A stretch of 64,000 nt of DNA from positions 372,001 to 436,000 of the forward strand of contig NZ_FTMQ01000001.1 in NCBI RefSeq assembly GCF_900156055.1, given 5' to 3'. The DNA is from Rhizobium sp. RU33A (GTDB lineage: Bacteria > Pseudomonadota > Alphaproteobacteria > Rhizobiales > Rhizobiaceae). This document shows positions 8,908 through 18,481 of this stretch, piece by piece. Under the pieces are notes generated by a model, which was not told the DNA's origin, ran no database searches, and saw nothing but the letters and a program-made list of their open reading frames with translations. Every line of letters begins with the position of its first letter. Positions within the stretch are counted from its first letter, which is position 1. The translations under genes were made by a program, and so were the position numbers.

Positions 8908-11733
8908 ATGGCCACAGCAGAGCTTGCATTCGACGATCTCCTCGACATCGACGCGCTCCGTGCGTCCTGCAAGACCATCGCGGAGGCTGGCTGCGGCAAT
9001 ATGCTGGAGACCCGCTCGAAGCTCCTGCCGATCCTGAAGAAGGCCTCTGCTGAGGCCCGCGAACAGGCGCGGCTGAAGCTTTTCGAAGATGGCAGCGGCA
9101 TGAACTGCGCCAACCGGATTTCCTGGATCCAGGACCAGTTGATCTCTGTCATCTTCGATTTCGCCCGCACCCATGTCTATCCGAAGGACGCGAACGGTCT
9201 GGCCGTTGCGGCCGTCGGCGGTTACGGCCGCGGAACCCTGGCGCCAGGTTCCGATATCGACCTGCTCTTCCTGCTGCCGCCAAAGGCTGGTCCCGCCATG
9301 CACAAGGCGGTCGAGTTCGTCCTCTATCTGTTGTGGGATGTCGGCTTCAAGGTCGGCCACGCCACCCGCACGGTGGAGGAGTGCATCCGCCTGTCGACCA
9401 CGGACATGACCATTCGGACCGCGATCCTCGAAACCCGCCATATCTGCGGCGACGAGGCTCTGGTCAGCGAACTCCAGCGCCGTTTCGATCAGGAAGTGAC
9501 GACCGGAACCGCCCCCGAATTCATCGCCGCCAAGCTCGCCGAACGCGACGAGCGGCACCGCAAGGCCGGCGACAGCCGCTACCTCGTCGAGCCCAATGTC
9601 AAGGAAGGCAAGGGGGGCTTGCGCGATCTGCAGACCCTCTTCTGGATCGCCAAATACAATTACCACGTCCGCGATACCGGGGAACTAGTGCGCCTCGGCG
9701 TGCTGTCGCGCCACGAATGGCGCCTTTTCCAGAAGGCCGACGATTTCCTCTGGGCCGTCCGCTGCCATATGCATTATCTGACGGGCAAGCCGGAAGAGCG
9801 GCTCTATTTCGACATCCAGCCGGAAATCGCCAAAAGCCTCGGCTACCAGGCCCGCCCGGGCCTTTCCGCCGTCGAGCGCTTCATGAAGCATTACTTCCTC
9901 GTCGCAAAGGACGTCGGCGATCTTACCCGCATCTTTGCAGCAGCACTTGAGGACCAGCAGGCCAAGGCCGCCCCCGGTATCGGTGGCATGATCGGCCGGT
10001 TTGCAAACCGCCCGCGCAAGATCCCCGGCGCCAGCGAATTCATCGACGATCGCGGCCGCATTGCGCTTGCCGATCCCGGCGTCTTCAAGAAGGACCCGAT
10101 GTCGATCATGCGCCTCTTCCATGTGGCGGATTTGAACGGGCTCGAATTCCATCCCGATGCCTTGAAGGCCGTCACCCGCTCGCTGTCGCTGATCACCCAT
10201 GATTTCCGCGAAAGCGAAGAGGCCAACCGCCTGTTTCTTTCGATCCTGACCTCACGCAAGGATCCGGGTTTCATTCTTCGGCGCATGAACGAGGCCGGCG
10301 TGCTCGGTCGTTTCATGCCGGAATTCGGCAAGATCGTCTCGATGATGCAGTTCAACATGTATCATCACTATACCGTCGACGAGCATCTGATCCGTACGGT
10401 CGAGGTGCTCTCCGAGATCGACAAGGGCAAGGCGGAGGAGATCCATCCGCTCGCCAACAAGATCATGCCTGAAATCGAGGATCGCCAGACGCTTTATGTC
10501 GCGATCCTCCTGCACGATATTGCCAAGGGCCGCCAGGAGGATCACTCCGTCGCCGGCGCCAAGGTCGCCCGCAAGCTCTGCCCGCGTCTCGGTCTCTCGC
10601 CCAAGCAGACCGAAATGGTCGCCTGGTTGATCGACCAGCATCTGCTGATGTCGATGGTGGCCCAGACGCGTGACCTGCATGACCGCAAGACGATCACCGA
10701 CTTCGCTGAAAAGGTGCAGTCCCTCGACCGGCTGAAGATGCTGCTGGTGCTCACCATCTGCGACATCCGTGCGGTAGGCCCGGGTGTTTGGAACGGCTGG
10801 AAGGGCCAGCTGCTGCGCACGCTCTATTACGAGACCGAGCTCCTGCTCTCCGGTGGCTTCTCCCAGGTCTCGCGCAAGGAGCGGGCCAAGCATGCCGCCG
10901 AGCAGCTCACCCAGGCGCTTGAAGGTTGGAGCCAGAAGGATCAGCGCACCTATACCAAGCTGCACTACGAGCCCTACCTGCTCTCGGTCGATCTCGAAGA
11001 CCAGATCCGTCACGCCCATTTCATCCGCCAGACCGACAAGTCAGGCCAGGCGCTGGCGACAATGGTGCGCACTCACCAGTTCCATGCGATCACCGAAATC
11101 ACGGTGCTGTCTCCTGACCATCCACGTCTCCTGTCGATCATCGCCGGCGCCTGTGCGGCTGCCGGCGCCAACATCGCCGATGCCCAGATCTTCACGACCT
11201 CGGATGGCCGCGCGCTCGATACGATCCTGATCAATCGGGAATTCCCGATCGACGAGGACGAAACCCGCCGCGCGGCCACCATCGGCAAAATGATCGAGGA
11301 CGTTCTCTCGGGCCGTAAGCGCCTGCCAGAGGTCATCGCCACGCGCACCAAGGGCAAGAAGCGCAACAAGACCTTTCCGGTCCAGCCGGATGTCCGTATC
11401 TCCAATGCGCTGTCCAACAAGTTCACCGTGATCGAGGTGGAATGCCTCGACCGCATCGGTCTTCTCGCTGAAATTACCGCAGTCCTGTCGGACCTGTCGC
11501 TGGACATTCATTCGGCACGGATCACCACCTTCGGGGAAAAGGTCATCGATACCTTTTATGTCACCGATCTCGTCGGACAGAAGGTGACCAATGAGAACAG
11601 ACAGGCCAATATTGCCAATCGTCTGAAGCCGGTGATGACCGAACAGCCGGACGAGCTCAAGGACAACATGCCCTCGGGCATCATCGCCCAGCCACACCGC
11701 GCAGCGCCGGCGCCAAAAAAGGCACGGGCCTGA
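8908..11733 (+). CDS. glnD: Bifunctional PII uridylyltransferase / uridylyl-removing enzyme
   Basis: Main nitrogen sensor: it adds UMP to PII proteins when glutamine is low and removes it when glutamine is high. 941 residues in the full domain order: nucleotidyltransferase with [19 protein letters not shown] near residue 104; the linker domain; an HD domain for uridylyl removal ([14 protein letters not shown] near 534); and two C-terminal ACT domains ([20 protein letters not shown] near 729, [20 protein letters not shown] near 840) that bind glutamine. The ATG at 8908 is the first in frame after the promoter-like sequence. murJ starts 3 bases after its stop, so the pair is likely one operon. 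Confidence 0.97.
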   Translation: MATAELAFDDLLDIDALRASCKTIAEAGCGNMLETRSKLLPILKKASAEAREQARLKLFEDGSGMNCANRISWIQDQLISVIFDFARTHVYPKDANGLAVAAVGGYGRGTLAPGSDIDLLFLLPPKAGPAMHKAVEFVLYLLWDVGFKVGHATRTVEECIRLSTTDMTIRTAILETRHICGDEALVSELQRRFDQEVTTGTAPEFIAAKLAERDERHRKAGDSRYLVEPNVKEGKGGLRDLQTLFWIAKYNYHVRDTGELVRLGVLSRHEWRLFQKADDFLWAVRCHMHYLTGKPEERLYFDIQPEIAKSLGYQARPGLSAVERFMKHYFLVAKDVGDLTRIFAAALEDQQAKAAPGIGGMIGRFANRPRKIPGASEFIDDRGRIALADPGVFKKDPMSIMRLFHVADLNGLEFHPDALKAVTRSLSLITHDFRESEEANRLFLSILTSRKDPGFILRRMNEAGVLGRFMPEFGKIVSMMQFNMYHHYTVDEHLIRTVEVLSEIDKGKAEEIHPLANKIMPEIEDRQTLYVAILLHDIAKGRQEDHSVAGAKVARKLCPRLGLSPKQTEMVAWLIDQHLLMSMVAQTRDLHDRKTITDFAEKVQSLDRLKMLLVLTICDIRAVGPGVWNGWKGQLLRTLYYETELLLSGGFSQVSRKERAKHAAEQLTQALEGWSQKDQRTYTKLHYEPYLLSVDLEDQIRHAHFIRQTDKSGQALATMVRTHQFHAITEITVLSPDHPRLLSIIAGACAAAGANIADAQIFTTSDGRALDTILINREFPIDEDETRRAATIGKMIEDVLSGRKRLPEVIATRTKGKKRNKTFPVQPDVRISNALSNKFTVIEVECLDRIGLLAEITAVLSDLSLDIHSARITTFGEKVIDTFYVTDLVGQKVTNENRQANIANRLKPVMTEQPDELKDNMPSGIIAQPHRAAPAPKKARA

Positions 11734-11736
11734 GGA

Positions 11737-13347
11737 ATGAGCCTCGTCAAGAAATTCATGACGGTCGGTGGGGCGACGCTCGGAAGCCGCATCTTCGGGT
11801 TCGCGCGCGAAACCCTGATGGCCGCGGCACTCGGCACCGGACCGGTCGCCGACGTCTTCTATGCTGCCTTCCGCTTCCCCAATCTCTTTCGCCGTCTGTT
11901 TGCCGAAGGGGCCTTCAATGCCGCCTTCGTGCCGCTTTTCGCCAAGGAGATCGAGGCGAATGGCATTGATGGCGCCAAGCGCTTTTCCGAAGAGGTTTTC
12001 GGAGTTCTCTTTTCGGTCCTGTTGATCCTGACCATCGGCATGCAGCTGTCCATGCCGTTGCTGGTCCAGTGGATCATCGCGCCGGGCTTTGCTGACGACC
12101 CGGAAAAGTTCGACCTGACGGTGCGCCTTGCGATCGTCATGTTCCCCTATCTGATGTGCATGTCGCTGACGGCCATGCTGAGCGGCATGCTGAATTCGCT
12201 GCACCACTTCTTTGCCGCAGCCATCGCTCCGGTCTTCCTCAATATCTTGATGATCGGTGCGCTCGGCTGGGCGCTGTGGACGGGGGCTGATCCCGCCGCG
12301 ACCGCCTGGGCGCTGTCCTGGTCCGTGCTGGGGGCAGGCCTGTTGCAGATGGCCGTTGTCTATCTCGGCGTGCGCCATGCCGGCATCCGCATCGGCTTCA
12401 AACGTCCGCGTTTTACCCCCAACGTCAAGCGCTTGCTGGTGCTCGCCGTGCCCGCCGCCATCACCGGCGGCATCACTCAGATCAACCAGCTCATCGGCCA
12501 GGCGATTGCCTCGACGAAAGAGGGGGCAATCTCCGCCCTGCAATATGCCGACCGCATCTATCAGCTGCCGCTCGGCGTGGTGGGCGTCGCCGTCGGCGTC
12601 GTCCTCCTGCCGGAACTCGCGCGTGCGTTGAAGGGCGGTCACATGAACGAGGCGAAGGGGCTGCAGAACCGCTCGATCGAGTTCGTGCTGCTCCTGACGC
12701 TGCCGGCCGCTGCCGCAATCTGGGTGCTCTCCGACGAAATCATCCGGGTGCTTTACGAGCGCGGCGCCTTTTCCGAACAGAACACCGCGGTCGTCGCCTC
12801 GATCCTCGCGATCTATGGTATCGGACTGCCTGGCTTCGTGCTGATCAAGGCGCTCCAACCGGGTTATTACGCCCGCGAAGACACCAAGACGCCAATGCGT
12901 TTCACCATAGTATCGGTCGCGCTCAACACGGGGCTTGCCATCACGCTCTTCCCGATCTTCGAGGAGAGCGGCATTGCGATGGCCGAGGCCGCCGCCGGCT
13001 GGACCAACACCATTTTGCTGTTCTCCGTGCTGCTGTGGAGGGGGCACCTCGTTTTCGAGTGGTCACTGCTCACGCGCACCCTGCGTCTGATCATCGCCTC
13101 CGCCATCATGGCTGGCCTGCTCGTTTACCTCTCCGATCGTTGGGCTGCCTGGCTGGCTCCATCGAGCCCGCTCTTCGACCAGCTGCTGGCGCTGGGTGGT
13201 CTGATCGCGATCGCCATGCCGGTCTACTTCGGCATCGCCTTCCTGATCGGCGGCGCGGATTGGCGCCTGGTCCGTCGCAGCCTCAAGCGCAGGAAGAAAA
13301 CCGCTGACGAGGCCGCAACGACCGCACCCGATCCGGATCAGCAGTAA
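11737..13347 (+). CDS. murJ: Lipid II flippase MurJ (MviN)
   Basis: Integral membrane protein that moves lipid II across the inner membrane for peptidoglycan synthesis. 536 residues with about 14 hydrophobic helices and family motifs near the N-terminus (GGATLGSRIFGFARETLMA, then FRFPNLFRRLFAEGAFNAAF). It directly follows glnD, an order also known in S. meliloti. The last 10 bases overlap the convergent peptidase-like gene. The C-terminus is a short charged tail after the last helix. Confidence 0.96.
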   Translation: MSLVKKFMTVGGATLGSRIFGFARETLMAAALGTGPVADVFYAAFRFPNLFRRLFAEGAFNAAFVPLFAKEIEANGIDGAKRFSEEVFGVLFSVLLILTIGMQLSMPLLVQWIIAPGFADDPEKFDLTVRLAIVMFPYLMCMSLTAMLSGMLNSLHHFFAAAIAPVFLNILMIGALGWALWTGADPAATAWALSWSVLGAGLLQMAVVYLGVRHAGIRIGFKRPRFTPNVKRLLVLAVPAAITGGITQINQLIGQAIASTKEGAISALQYADRIYQLPLGVVGVAVGVVLLPELARALKGGHMNEAKGLQNRSIEFVLLLTLPAAAAIWVLSDEIIRVLYERGAFSEQNTAVVASILAIYGIGLPGFVLIKALQPGYYAREDTKTPMRFTIVSVALNTGLAITLFPIFEESGIAMAEAAAGWTNTILLFSVLLWRGHLVFEWSLLTRTLRLIIASAIMAGLLVYLSDRWAAWLAPSSPLFDQLLALGGLIAIAMPVYFGIAFLIGGADWRLVRRSLKRRKKTADEAATTAPDPDQQ

Positions 13348-13757
13348 GTCCAGGTGCGTTTCGGGCCGATATCGACATGCACGATGCCGTTGCAGTAACG
13401 CCCGATGCCGCCGATGCCCGGCGCGCTGCGGGCGGCCGCTACGATCCTCTTTTCGGGCACGCCGGGGACGCGAATGTCCGCTGCAAAACAGTGGCTGTGC
13501 TGGGAACGGCCGGAGCGCGGGCGATGCCCTGAGGTGACAACCGGCTTCTTGCCGGTCTTCTTGGCGATGTGGGCCAGGATCGCCTTCAATTCGTCGGGAA
13601 AGCAGTTGGCTTTGACGCTGACCCGCTGCAGCGTGTAGGCGACAGCAGTATCGTGCTTCATGAAAAAGTGTCGCTTCTTCTTCTCCACGGCCTCGACGGG
13701 GGTGAGGAGGCAGAGCGAAAGAACGCAGCCGAGCGCGACGCGAAACAAAGTGCGCAT
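13338..13757 (-). CDS. Exported M15/YcbK-like peptidase-fold protein
   Basis: 139 residues. A signal peptide covers about residues 1-23 (basic start, hydrophobic core, PVEA). The mature part carries the M15-type zinc-peptidase pattern: TSGHRP, then a His and Asp in SQHSHCFAADI near residue 90, and a final HVDIGP near the C-terminus that supplies the last His. This arrangement is shared with YcbK/DUF882 and D-Ala-D-Ala carboxypeptidase-like proteins acting on cell-wall peptides. Small size and three Cys residues, one being the last residue, are notable. It is convergent with murJ. Enzyme activity is inferred from the fold signature only. Confidence 0.75.
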   Translation of the reverse strand: MRTLFRVALGCVLSLCLLTPVEAVEKKKRHFFMKHDTAVAYTLQRVSVKANCFPDELKAILAHIAKKTGKKPVVTSGHRPRSGRSQHSHCFAADIRVPGVPEKRIVAAARSAPGIGGIGRYCNGIVHVDIGPKRTWTYC

Positions 13758-13789
13758 GAGTGACCTTCTGGAATGGAATTGTTCTTTTG

Positions 13790-13805
13790 AGCGATCCAGA
13801 TCGCT
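13790..13805. promoter_or_regulatory. 16-base perfect palindrome before the M15-like gene
   Basis: AGCGATC-CA-GATCGCT lies 33 bases upstream of the M15-like start codon, where an operator would sit. A second dyad (TTTCGG.../...CCCGAAA) follows at about 13805-13831. The 250-base gap up to 14007 also holds two copies of GCGTCGCGA (13873-13881 and 13904-13912, 31 bases apart). No binding protein can be named. Confidence 0.35.
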
Positions 13806-13954
13806 TTCGGCGGGTTTTTATTCCCCGAAATGTGTCAAATTTGGTGCACTTTGCTGGTTTCTGCTTTTTGAGGCGTCGCGAGGCTGCGAATCACGGTTCC
13901 CTTGCGTCGCGAAATCATTCCCTAAACCCCTCGATTCTGGGAGGAAATTTCCCT

Positions 13955-14011
13955 ATGCGTGACATCGACGGTGTCTTCGTCACACATCAAACCGAAAGTG
14001 CGATTTCATGA
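13955..14011 (+). CDS. Putative 18-residue leader peptide of the VOC gene
   Basis: A short frame reading [18 protein letters not shown] starts at an ATG preceded, 10 bases away, by a strong ribosome site GGGAGG (13939-13944). Its TGA overlaps the ATG of the VOC gene as ATGA. The VOC start itself has no good ribosome site, so translational coupling through this peptide is plausible. No database check was possible. The alternative is that the GGGAGG is chance. Confidence 0.4.
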   Translation: MRDIDGVFVTHQTESAIS

Positions 14012-14436
14012 GCGGAAACAGCCTCTTTCTCGTCAGTCTGGTCGTGGACACCTATGATCGGGCCAAGGCCTTCTATTGCGATGCTCTCGGCTTCGAGTGC
14101 CTTGAGGACACCCAGATGCCCGACGGCAAACGCTGGCTGGTGGTCCGTCCAATCGGTTCCGAAGGCGCCTCGCTTCTCCTCGCCGAGGCGTCGAACGATG
14201 CCCAGCGTGCCGCGATCGGCAACCAGGCCGGTGGCCGCGTCGGCTTCTTTCTGAAAACGGATGATTTCGCCCGCGACCATGCGCGCTTCATGAAGGCGGG
14301 TGTCGTCTTCCAGGAGGCGCCGCGCCATGAGGTCTATGGAACCGTCGCAGTCTTCCAGGACATCTACGGCAATCTCTGGGACCTGATCGAGCCTGCGTCC
14401 ACCGAACCCGCGGTCTCCGCCGAAGTGAGCGCTTGA
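14008..14436 (+). CDS. VOC-family (glyoxalase/bleomycin-resistance fold) protein
   Basis: 142 residues with one vicinal-oxygen-chelate domain. The N-terminal repeat reads [22 protein letters not shown] and the C-terminal one [21 protein letters not shown], ending in the metal-site-like [14 protein letters not shown]. The strand layout is that of the glyoxalase superfamily, but the substrate cannot be inferred; such proteins range from dioxygenase-like enzymes to binding proteins. It begins inside the stop of the putative leader peptide and precedes trpS by 80 bases. Confidence 0.85.
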   Translation: MSGNSLFLVSLVVDTYDRAKAFYCDALGFECLEDTQMPDGKRWLVVRPIGSEGASLLLAEASNDAQRAAIGNQAGGRVGFFLKTDDFARDHARFMKAGVVFQEAPRHEVYGTVAVFQDIYGNLWDLIEPASTEPAVSAEVSA

Positions 14437-14516
14437 TTGCGCCCGGTCCGGCGTGCATAAGCCCTGACCGACGCGATCAGATGATCGGGCCCTCCACCAG
14501 CCTGTTGAGGATTACA

Positions 14517-15581
14517 ATGACTGAGTTCAAGCCGCTGGTTTTCTCCGGCGTTCAGCCGACCGGCAATCTCCATCTCGGAAACTATCTCGGTGCCATCAGA
14601 AAGTTCGTCGCGCTCCAGGAAAACAACGACTGCATCTACTGCGTCGTCGACCTGCACGCACTGACGGCCCAGCTCGTCCACGAGGACATGGCGACCCAGA
14701 TCCGCTCGATCACGGCCGCCTTCCTCGCCGCCGGCATCGACCCGAAGAAGCACATCGTCTTCAACCAGTCCCAGGTGCCGCAGCATGCGGAGCTCGCCTG
14801 GATCTTCAACTGCGTCGCCCGCATCGGCTGGATGAACCGGATGACCCAGTTCAAGGACAAGGCCGGCAAGGATCGCGAGCAGGCCTCGCTCGGCCTCTAT
14901 GCCTATCCGAGCCTGATGGCCGCAGACATCCTCGTCTACCGCGCGACCCATGTGCCCGTTGGCGAAGACCAGAAGCAGCATCTGGAGCTCGCCCGCGACA
15001 TCGCCATGAAGTTCAACCTGGACTTCCACGACAAGATTAAGCCGACGGGCCTCGGCATCGACATCAAGGTCGGCGAAGAGCCGGTGCATGCCTATTTCCC
15101 GATGGTAGAGCCGTTGATCGATGGCCCGGCGCCCCGCGTCATGAGCCTCAAGGACGGCACCAAGAAGATGTCGAAGTCGGATCCATCAGACCTTTCGCGC
15201 ATCAACCTGATGGACGACCAGGACGCGATCTCCAAGAAGATCCGCAAGGCCAAGACCGATCCGGACGCGCTGCCGAGCGAAGTCGATGGCCTCAAGGGTC
15301 GCCCGGAAGCCGACAACCTCGTCGGCATCTTCGCAGCGCTCGCGGACCGCTCCAAAGCGGATGTTCTTTCTGAGTTCGGCGGCCAGCAGTTCTCCGTCTT
15401 CAAGCCGGCACTGATCGATCTGGCGGTCGCAGCACTTGGCCCGATCAATGCCGAGATGCGCCGCCTGATGGAAGACCCCGGTCACATCGATGCGGTCCTC
15501 CGGGACGGCGGCGAGCGTGCCCGCACCCGCGCTGAAAAGACCATGAACGAAGTCCGCGACATCATCGGATTCGTGCGATAA
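14517..15581 (+). CDS. trpS: Tryptophanyl-tRNA synthetase
   Basis: Class I synthetase charging tRNA-Trp. 354 residues from the ATG at 14517, which is preceded by TTGAGG; longer frames upstream encode non-conserved sequence. The HIGH-type motif is GNLHLGN at residues 16-22 and the KMSKS loop is KKMSKSD at 216-222. The body ([23 protein letters not shown]) matches bacterial TrpRS of the larger alphaproteobacterial type. It is followed, after 73 bases, by a UspA gene in the same direction. Confidence 0.97.
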   Translation: MTEFKPLVFSGVQPTGNLHLGNYLGAIRKFVALQENNDCIYCVVDLHALTAQLVHEDMATQIRSITAAFLAAGIDPKKHIVFNQSQVPQHAELAWIFNCVARIGWMNRMTQFKDKAGKDREQASLGLYAYPSLMAADILVYRATHVPVGEDQKQHLELARDIAMKFNLDFHDKIKPTGLGIDIKVGEEPVHAYFPMVEPLIDGPAPRVMSLKDGTKKMSKSDPSDLSRINLMDDQDAISKKIRKAKTDPDALPSEVDGLKGRPEADNLVGIFAALADRSKADVLSEFGGQQFSVFKPALIDLAVAALGPINAEMRRLMEDPGHIDAVLRDGGERARTRAEKTMNEVRDIIGFVR

Positions 15582-15654
15582 GGTCTCGGTCGCTGGCGGG
15601 TCCGCCCGGAGCCCGCCCGCGTCACATGTCATCGGTCCGGCGGCGGGATTCTCT

Positions 15655-16146
15655 ATGGTTTCAACGCGTCTGTCACGTCTTGAAGGTCACCGCCGCAAGT
15701 TCATGGCGGTGATTGACAACACCCCGGAATGCTCGCGTGCTGTCCACTATGCCGGCCGCCGCGCCAAGAATTCCAATGGCGGACTGGTGCTGATCTACGT
15801 AATCCCGGAAGGCGACTTCCAGCAATGGCTGGGCGTCGAGGAGATCATGCGGGCCGAAGCGCGCGAAGAGGCCGAAGCCATCATGGCAAAGGCTGCCCAG
15901 ACCGTGCGCGACACCATCGGTATCGAGCCGGAGCTGATCATCCGTGAGGGAAGCGCCTATCCCGAGATCAATGGTCTGATCGAGGAAGACCGCGACATCG
16001 CCATTCTCGTTCTGGCCGCAGGGTCGACGAAGGAAGGTCCGGGCCCTTTGGTCTCGATGATCGCCGGTCGAGCTGCTGCTTTCCCGATTCCGGTCACGGT
16101 GCTGCCGGATACGCTGACCAATGAGGAAATCGACGCGCTTTGCTAA
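15655..16146 (+). CDS. Universal stress protein (UspA family)
   Basis: 163 residues, a single Usp domain: the N-terminal strand KFMAVIDNTPECSRAVHYAGRRA, a central VLIYVIPEGDFQQWLG and a C-terminal ILVLAAGSTKEGPGPLVSMIAG. The last part resembles the G-x2-G-x9-G(S/T) ATP-binding loop of one Usp class, though spacing is altered (GSTKEGPGPLVSMIAGRAAAF). Such cytoplasmic proteins accumulate under stress; the specific role is unknown. The start has only a modest ribosome site (CGGGAT). Confidence 0.88.
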   Translation: MVSTRLSRLEGHRRKFMAVIDNTPECSRAVHYAGRRAKNSNGGLVLIYVIPEGDFQQWLGVEEIMRAEAREEAEAIMAKAAQTVRDTIGIEPELIIREGSAYPEINGLIEEDRDIAILVLAAGSTKEGPGPLVSMIAGRAAAFPIPVTVLPDTLTNEEIDALC

Positions 16147-16196
16147 TTTGAGCATCCTGCCGATCACGTCTTGAAGATGGAGACTGCAGGGTCTAT

Positions 16197-16213
16197 TTTT
16201 GAAGCATTCTAAT
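16197..16213 (+). promoter_or_regulatory. Irr-box (ICE)-like dyad before nfu
   Basis: TTTTGAA-GCA-TTCTAAT matches the recalled iron-control-element consensus TTTAGAA-N3-TTCTAAA at 12 of 14 arm positions with the correct 3-base gap. It lies 33 bases before the ATG of an iron-sulfur-cluster scaffold gene, a sensible Irr target. Inference from consensus and context. Confidence 0.5.
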
Positions 16214-16246
16214 CTTTAGCGGTGCACTCACCGCACGGAGGCCAAC

Positions 16247-16810
16247 ATGTTCATCCAGACCGAAGCCACGCCGAACCCGGCGACCCTGAAATTCTTGCCC
16301 GGCAAGGTGGTCATGGAGATGGGAACTGCCGAATTCCGCGACGAAGGCAGCGCCAGCGCCTCGCCGCTTGCTGCGCGCATCTTCGCGATCCCGGGCGTTA
16401 CCGGCGTCTTCTTTGGCTACGACTTTGTCACCGTCTCCAAGGATGGCCCCGAATGGCATCACCTGAAGCCGGCGATCCTCGGCACGATCATGGAGCATTT
16501 CATGAGCGGTGCCCCGGTCATGGGCACGGCGTCGACTTCAGCACAGACCGATAGCGATGAGGAATTCTTCGATGCCGGCGACGAGACAATCGTCGCGACC
16601 ATCAAGGAACTGCTCGAAACCCGCGTGCGTCCTGCTGTCGCCCAAGATGGCGGTGACATCACCTTCCGCGGCTTCAAGGACGGCAAGGTCTTCCTCAACA
16701 TGAAGGGCTCCTGCGCCGGCTGCCCGTCCTCGACGGCGACCCTGAAGCATGGCGTCCAGAATCTTCTGCGCCACTTCGTTCCGGAAGTGCAGGAAGTCGA
16801 AGCGGTCTGA
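16247..16810 (+). CDS. Nfu-type iron-sulfur scaffold/carrier protein (NifU C-terminal family)
   Basis: 187 residues with two domains: an N-terminal Nfu_N (MFIQTEATPNPATLKFLPGK) and a C-terminal NifU-like domain with the cluster-binding C156-A-G-C159 motif in KGSCAGCPSSTATLKHGV. These proteins receive [4Fe-4S] clusters and pass them to target enzymes. Strong ribosome site GGAGG before the ATG. A possible Irr box upstream suggests iron control. tsaB starts 21 bases downstream. Length matches mitochondrial-type/alphaproteobacterial Nfu. Confidence 0.94.
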   Translation: MFIQTEATPNPATLKFLPGKVVMEMGTAEFRDEGSASASPLAARIFAIPGVTGVFFGYDFVTVSKDGPEWHHLKPAILGTIMEHFMSGAPVMGTASTSAQTDSDEEFFDAGDETIVATIKELLETRVRPAVAQDGGDITFRGFKDGKVFLNMKGSCAGCPSSTATLKHGVQNLLRHFVPEVQEVEAV

Positions 16811-16831
16811 TTAGACCGGACTGGAGACGAC

Positions 16832-17479
16832 ATGATCGTTCTTGCGATCGACACGGCGGGTGTGGACTGCGCAGCCGCCGTTTTTGATTCTGACACCGGC
16901 ACCATCCTCGGTCGCGTCAGCGAAACCATCGGTCGCGGCCATGCCGAACGCCTGATGGCGATGATCGATGTGGCGCTTGACGAAGCGAAGCTCACGCTCG
17001 CCGATTTGCAGCGTATCGGCGTGACCGTCGGTCCGGGCTCCTTCACCGGTATCCGTGTCGGTGTCGCGTCCGCCCGTGGCCTGGCTCTTGCGCTCGGCGT
17101 AGAATGCGTTGGTGTCTCGACACTGGAAGTGCTGGCGCAGACCGCATCCGAACCGGAAAAGCCCGTGCTGGCCGCGATCAACGCCCATCGCGATCAGGTC
17201 TATGCCCAGAGCTTCGAACACAGTGCGCCTCAGGGCGAGCCACTGCTGCTGGAGCTCGACGACTATCTCGCCCGCGCCGTAGTCCCGGGCATAACACTTG
17301 TCGGCTCGGCTGCTGCCCTTGTTGCCGACCGTGAGGTTGAAACCGCCCCCGATCACTACCCGATCGAGATCGTCGCGCGCATTTCAGGAATGGCGAAAGC
17401 TCAGGGCAAGCCGAAGCCGCTTTATCTGCGCGGACCGGATGCGAAACCGCAGACCGGGTTTGCCGTATCGAGAGCCTGA
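16832..17479 (+). CDS. tsaB: tRNA threonylcarbamoyladenosine biosynthesis protein TsaB
   Basis: Partner of TsaD and TsaE in making t6A37 in tRNAs that read ANN codons. 215 residues of the ASKHA fold: N-terminal VLAIDTAGVDCAAAVF and the diagnostic GPGSFTGIRVGVASARGLA near residue 70. A GGAGACGAC stretch precedes the ATG. rimI starts 1 base after the stop, the usual tsaB-rimI pairing. Confidence 0.95.
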   Translation: MIVLAIDTAGVDCAAAVFDSDTGTILGRVSETIGRGHAERLMAMIDVALDEAKLTLADLQRIGVTVGPGSFTGIRVGVASARGLALALGVECVGVSTLEVLAQTASEPEKPVLAAINAHRDQVYAQSFEHSAPQGEPLLLELDDYLARAVVPGITLVGSAAALVADREVETAPDHYPIEIVARISGMAKAQGKPKPLYLRGPDAKPQTGFAVSRA

Positions 17480-17480
17480 C

Positions 17481-17978
17481 ATGCGCGACAACCTGTTCTA
17501 CCGCCAGCCTGAATTCGAAATCGTGCCCATGATCTCCGAACACTGCCGTGCAGTGGCCGAGCTGCATGCCCAGCGCTTTCCCCGCGCCTGGGGCGACGGC
17601 GAGTTCCTCAGCCTGCTCCTCCAGCCCAACAGCTTCGGCTTTGCTGCTTGGCAGACCAATACGCTGATCTTCAAGGCGCCGTTGGCCGGCTTTGTCCTCT
17701 CTCGCGAAGTGGCCGGCGAAGCGGAAATCCTGACGATTGCTGTCGGCGACAAGGTCGCCCGCTTCGGCCTGGGCTGGCGCCTCATGCAGGCGGCGCTTCG
17801 CGAGGCGAAGGCGAGGGGCGGCGAATCCATGTTCCTTGAGGTCGATGACGGCAACCACGCAGCCCTCGGGCTCTACCGCAAGCTCGGCTTCGAGAAGGCC
17901 GGAGAGCGTCCGGCCTATTACACCGATGAAAACGGCCGCCGGTCCTCCGCGCTTGTCATGCGCCGCGATCTTCGCTAA
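17481..17978 (+). CDS. rimI: Ribosomal-protein-alanine N-acetyltransferase RimI-like GNAT
   Basis: 165 residues with a GNAT fold: acetyl-CoA-binding region around DKVARFGLGWRLMQAALREA and the following FLEVDDGNHAALGLYRKLGF, which is typical for RimI. RimI acetylates the N-terminal alanine of ribosomal protein S18. The start ATG at 17481 lies directly after the tsaB stop, so both are translated from one message. Substrate is inferred from the tsaB-rimI context. Confidence 0.88.
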   Translation: MRDNLFYRQPEFEIVPMISEHCRAVAELHAQRFPRAWGDGEFLSLLLQPNSFGFAAWQTNTLIFKAPLAGFVLSREVAGEAEILTIAVGDKVARFGLGWRLMQAALREAKARGGESMFLEVDDGNHAALGLYRKLGFEKAGERPAYYTDENGRRSSALVMRRDLR

Positions 17979-18022
17979 CCGGTCGGTTGGACGAACCGAC
18001 CTTCTGCGGATATGCTGACACC

Positions 18023-18451
18023 ATGAATGACGCCCTGAAATCGTTGGAAACGCTGTGTGCCGAGCGGGGTATGCGCATGACCGAGCAGCGCCGCGTCATT
18101 GCTCGCATCCTCGAAGAATCCGACGATCATCCCGATGTCGAGGAGCTTTACCGCCGCTCGTCGAAGGTCGATGCCAAGATCTCGATCTCCACGGTCTACC
18201 GCACCGTCAAGCTCTTCGAAGACGCCGGCATCATCGAGCGGCACGATTTCCGCGATGGACGCTCGCGCTACGAGACCGTGCCGGAAGAACACCACGATCA
18301 CCTGATCGACCTGAAGACCGGCACCGTTGTCGAATTCCACTCTCCGGAAATCGAAGCGCTCCAGGAGCGCATTGCCCGCGAACACGGCTTCCGCCTCGTC
18401 GGCCATCGCCTTGAGCTTTACGGCATTCCGTTGTCGAAAGACGAGAAGTGA
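18023..18451 (+). CDS. mur: Fur-family metal regulator, Mur type
   Basis: 142 residues. N-terminal winged helix (RMTEQRRVIARILEES, then ISISTVYRTVKLFEDAGIIE) and a C-terminal metal domain with HDFRDGRSRYE and the EEHHDHLIDLKTG cluster that supplies His/Asp/Glu ligands. No CxxC pair is present (only one Cys, near residue 12). In rhizobia the Fur ortholog acts as a manganese-responsive repressor (Mur) of Mn uptake genes, while RirA and Irr handle iron. The sequence is very close to what I recall of rhizobial Mur. The ATG at 18023 is chosen over an upstream TTG. Confidence 0.92.
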   Translation: MNDALKSLETLCAERGMRMTEQRRVIARILEESDDHPDVEELYRRSSKVDAKISISTVYRTVKLFEDAGIIERHDFRDGRSRYETVPEEHHDHLIDLKTGTVVEFHSPEIEALQERIAREHGFRLVGHRLELYGIPLSKDEK

Positions 18452-18481
18452 GCCGATGCCCGCCATGCCAGTGAGGCCCGC

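Noticed and set aside
11041-13047. 668-codon antisense frame over glnD and murJ
   Set aside because: It spans the junction of two clear genes on the other strand and is full of His/Asp/Gln/Arg runs typical for shadow frames.
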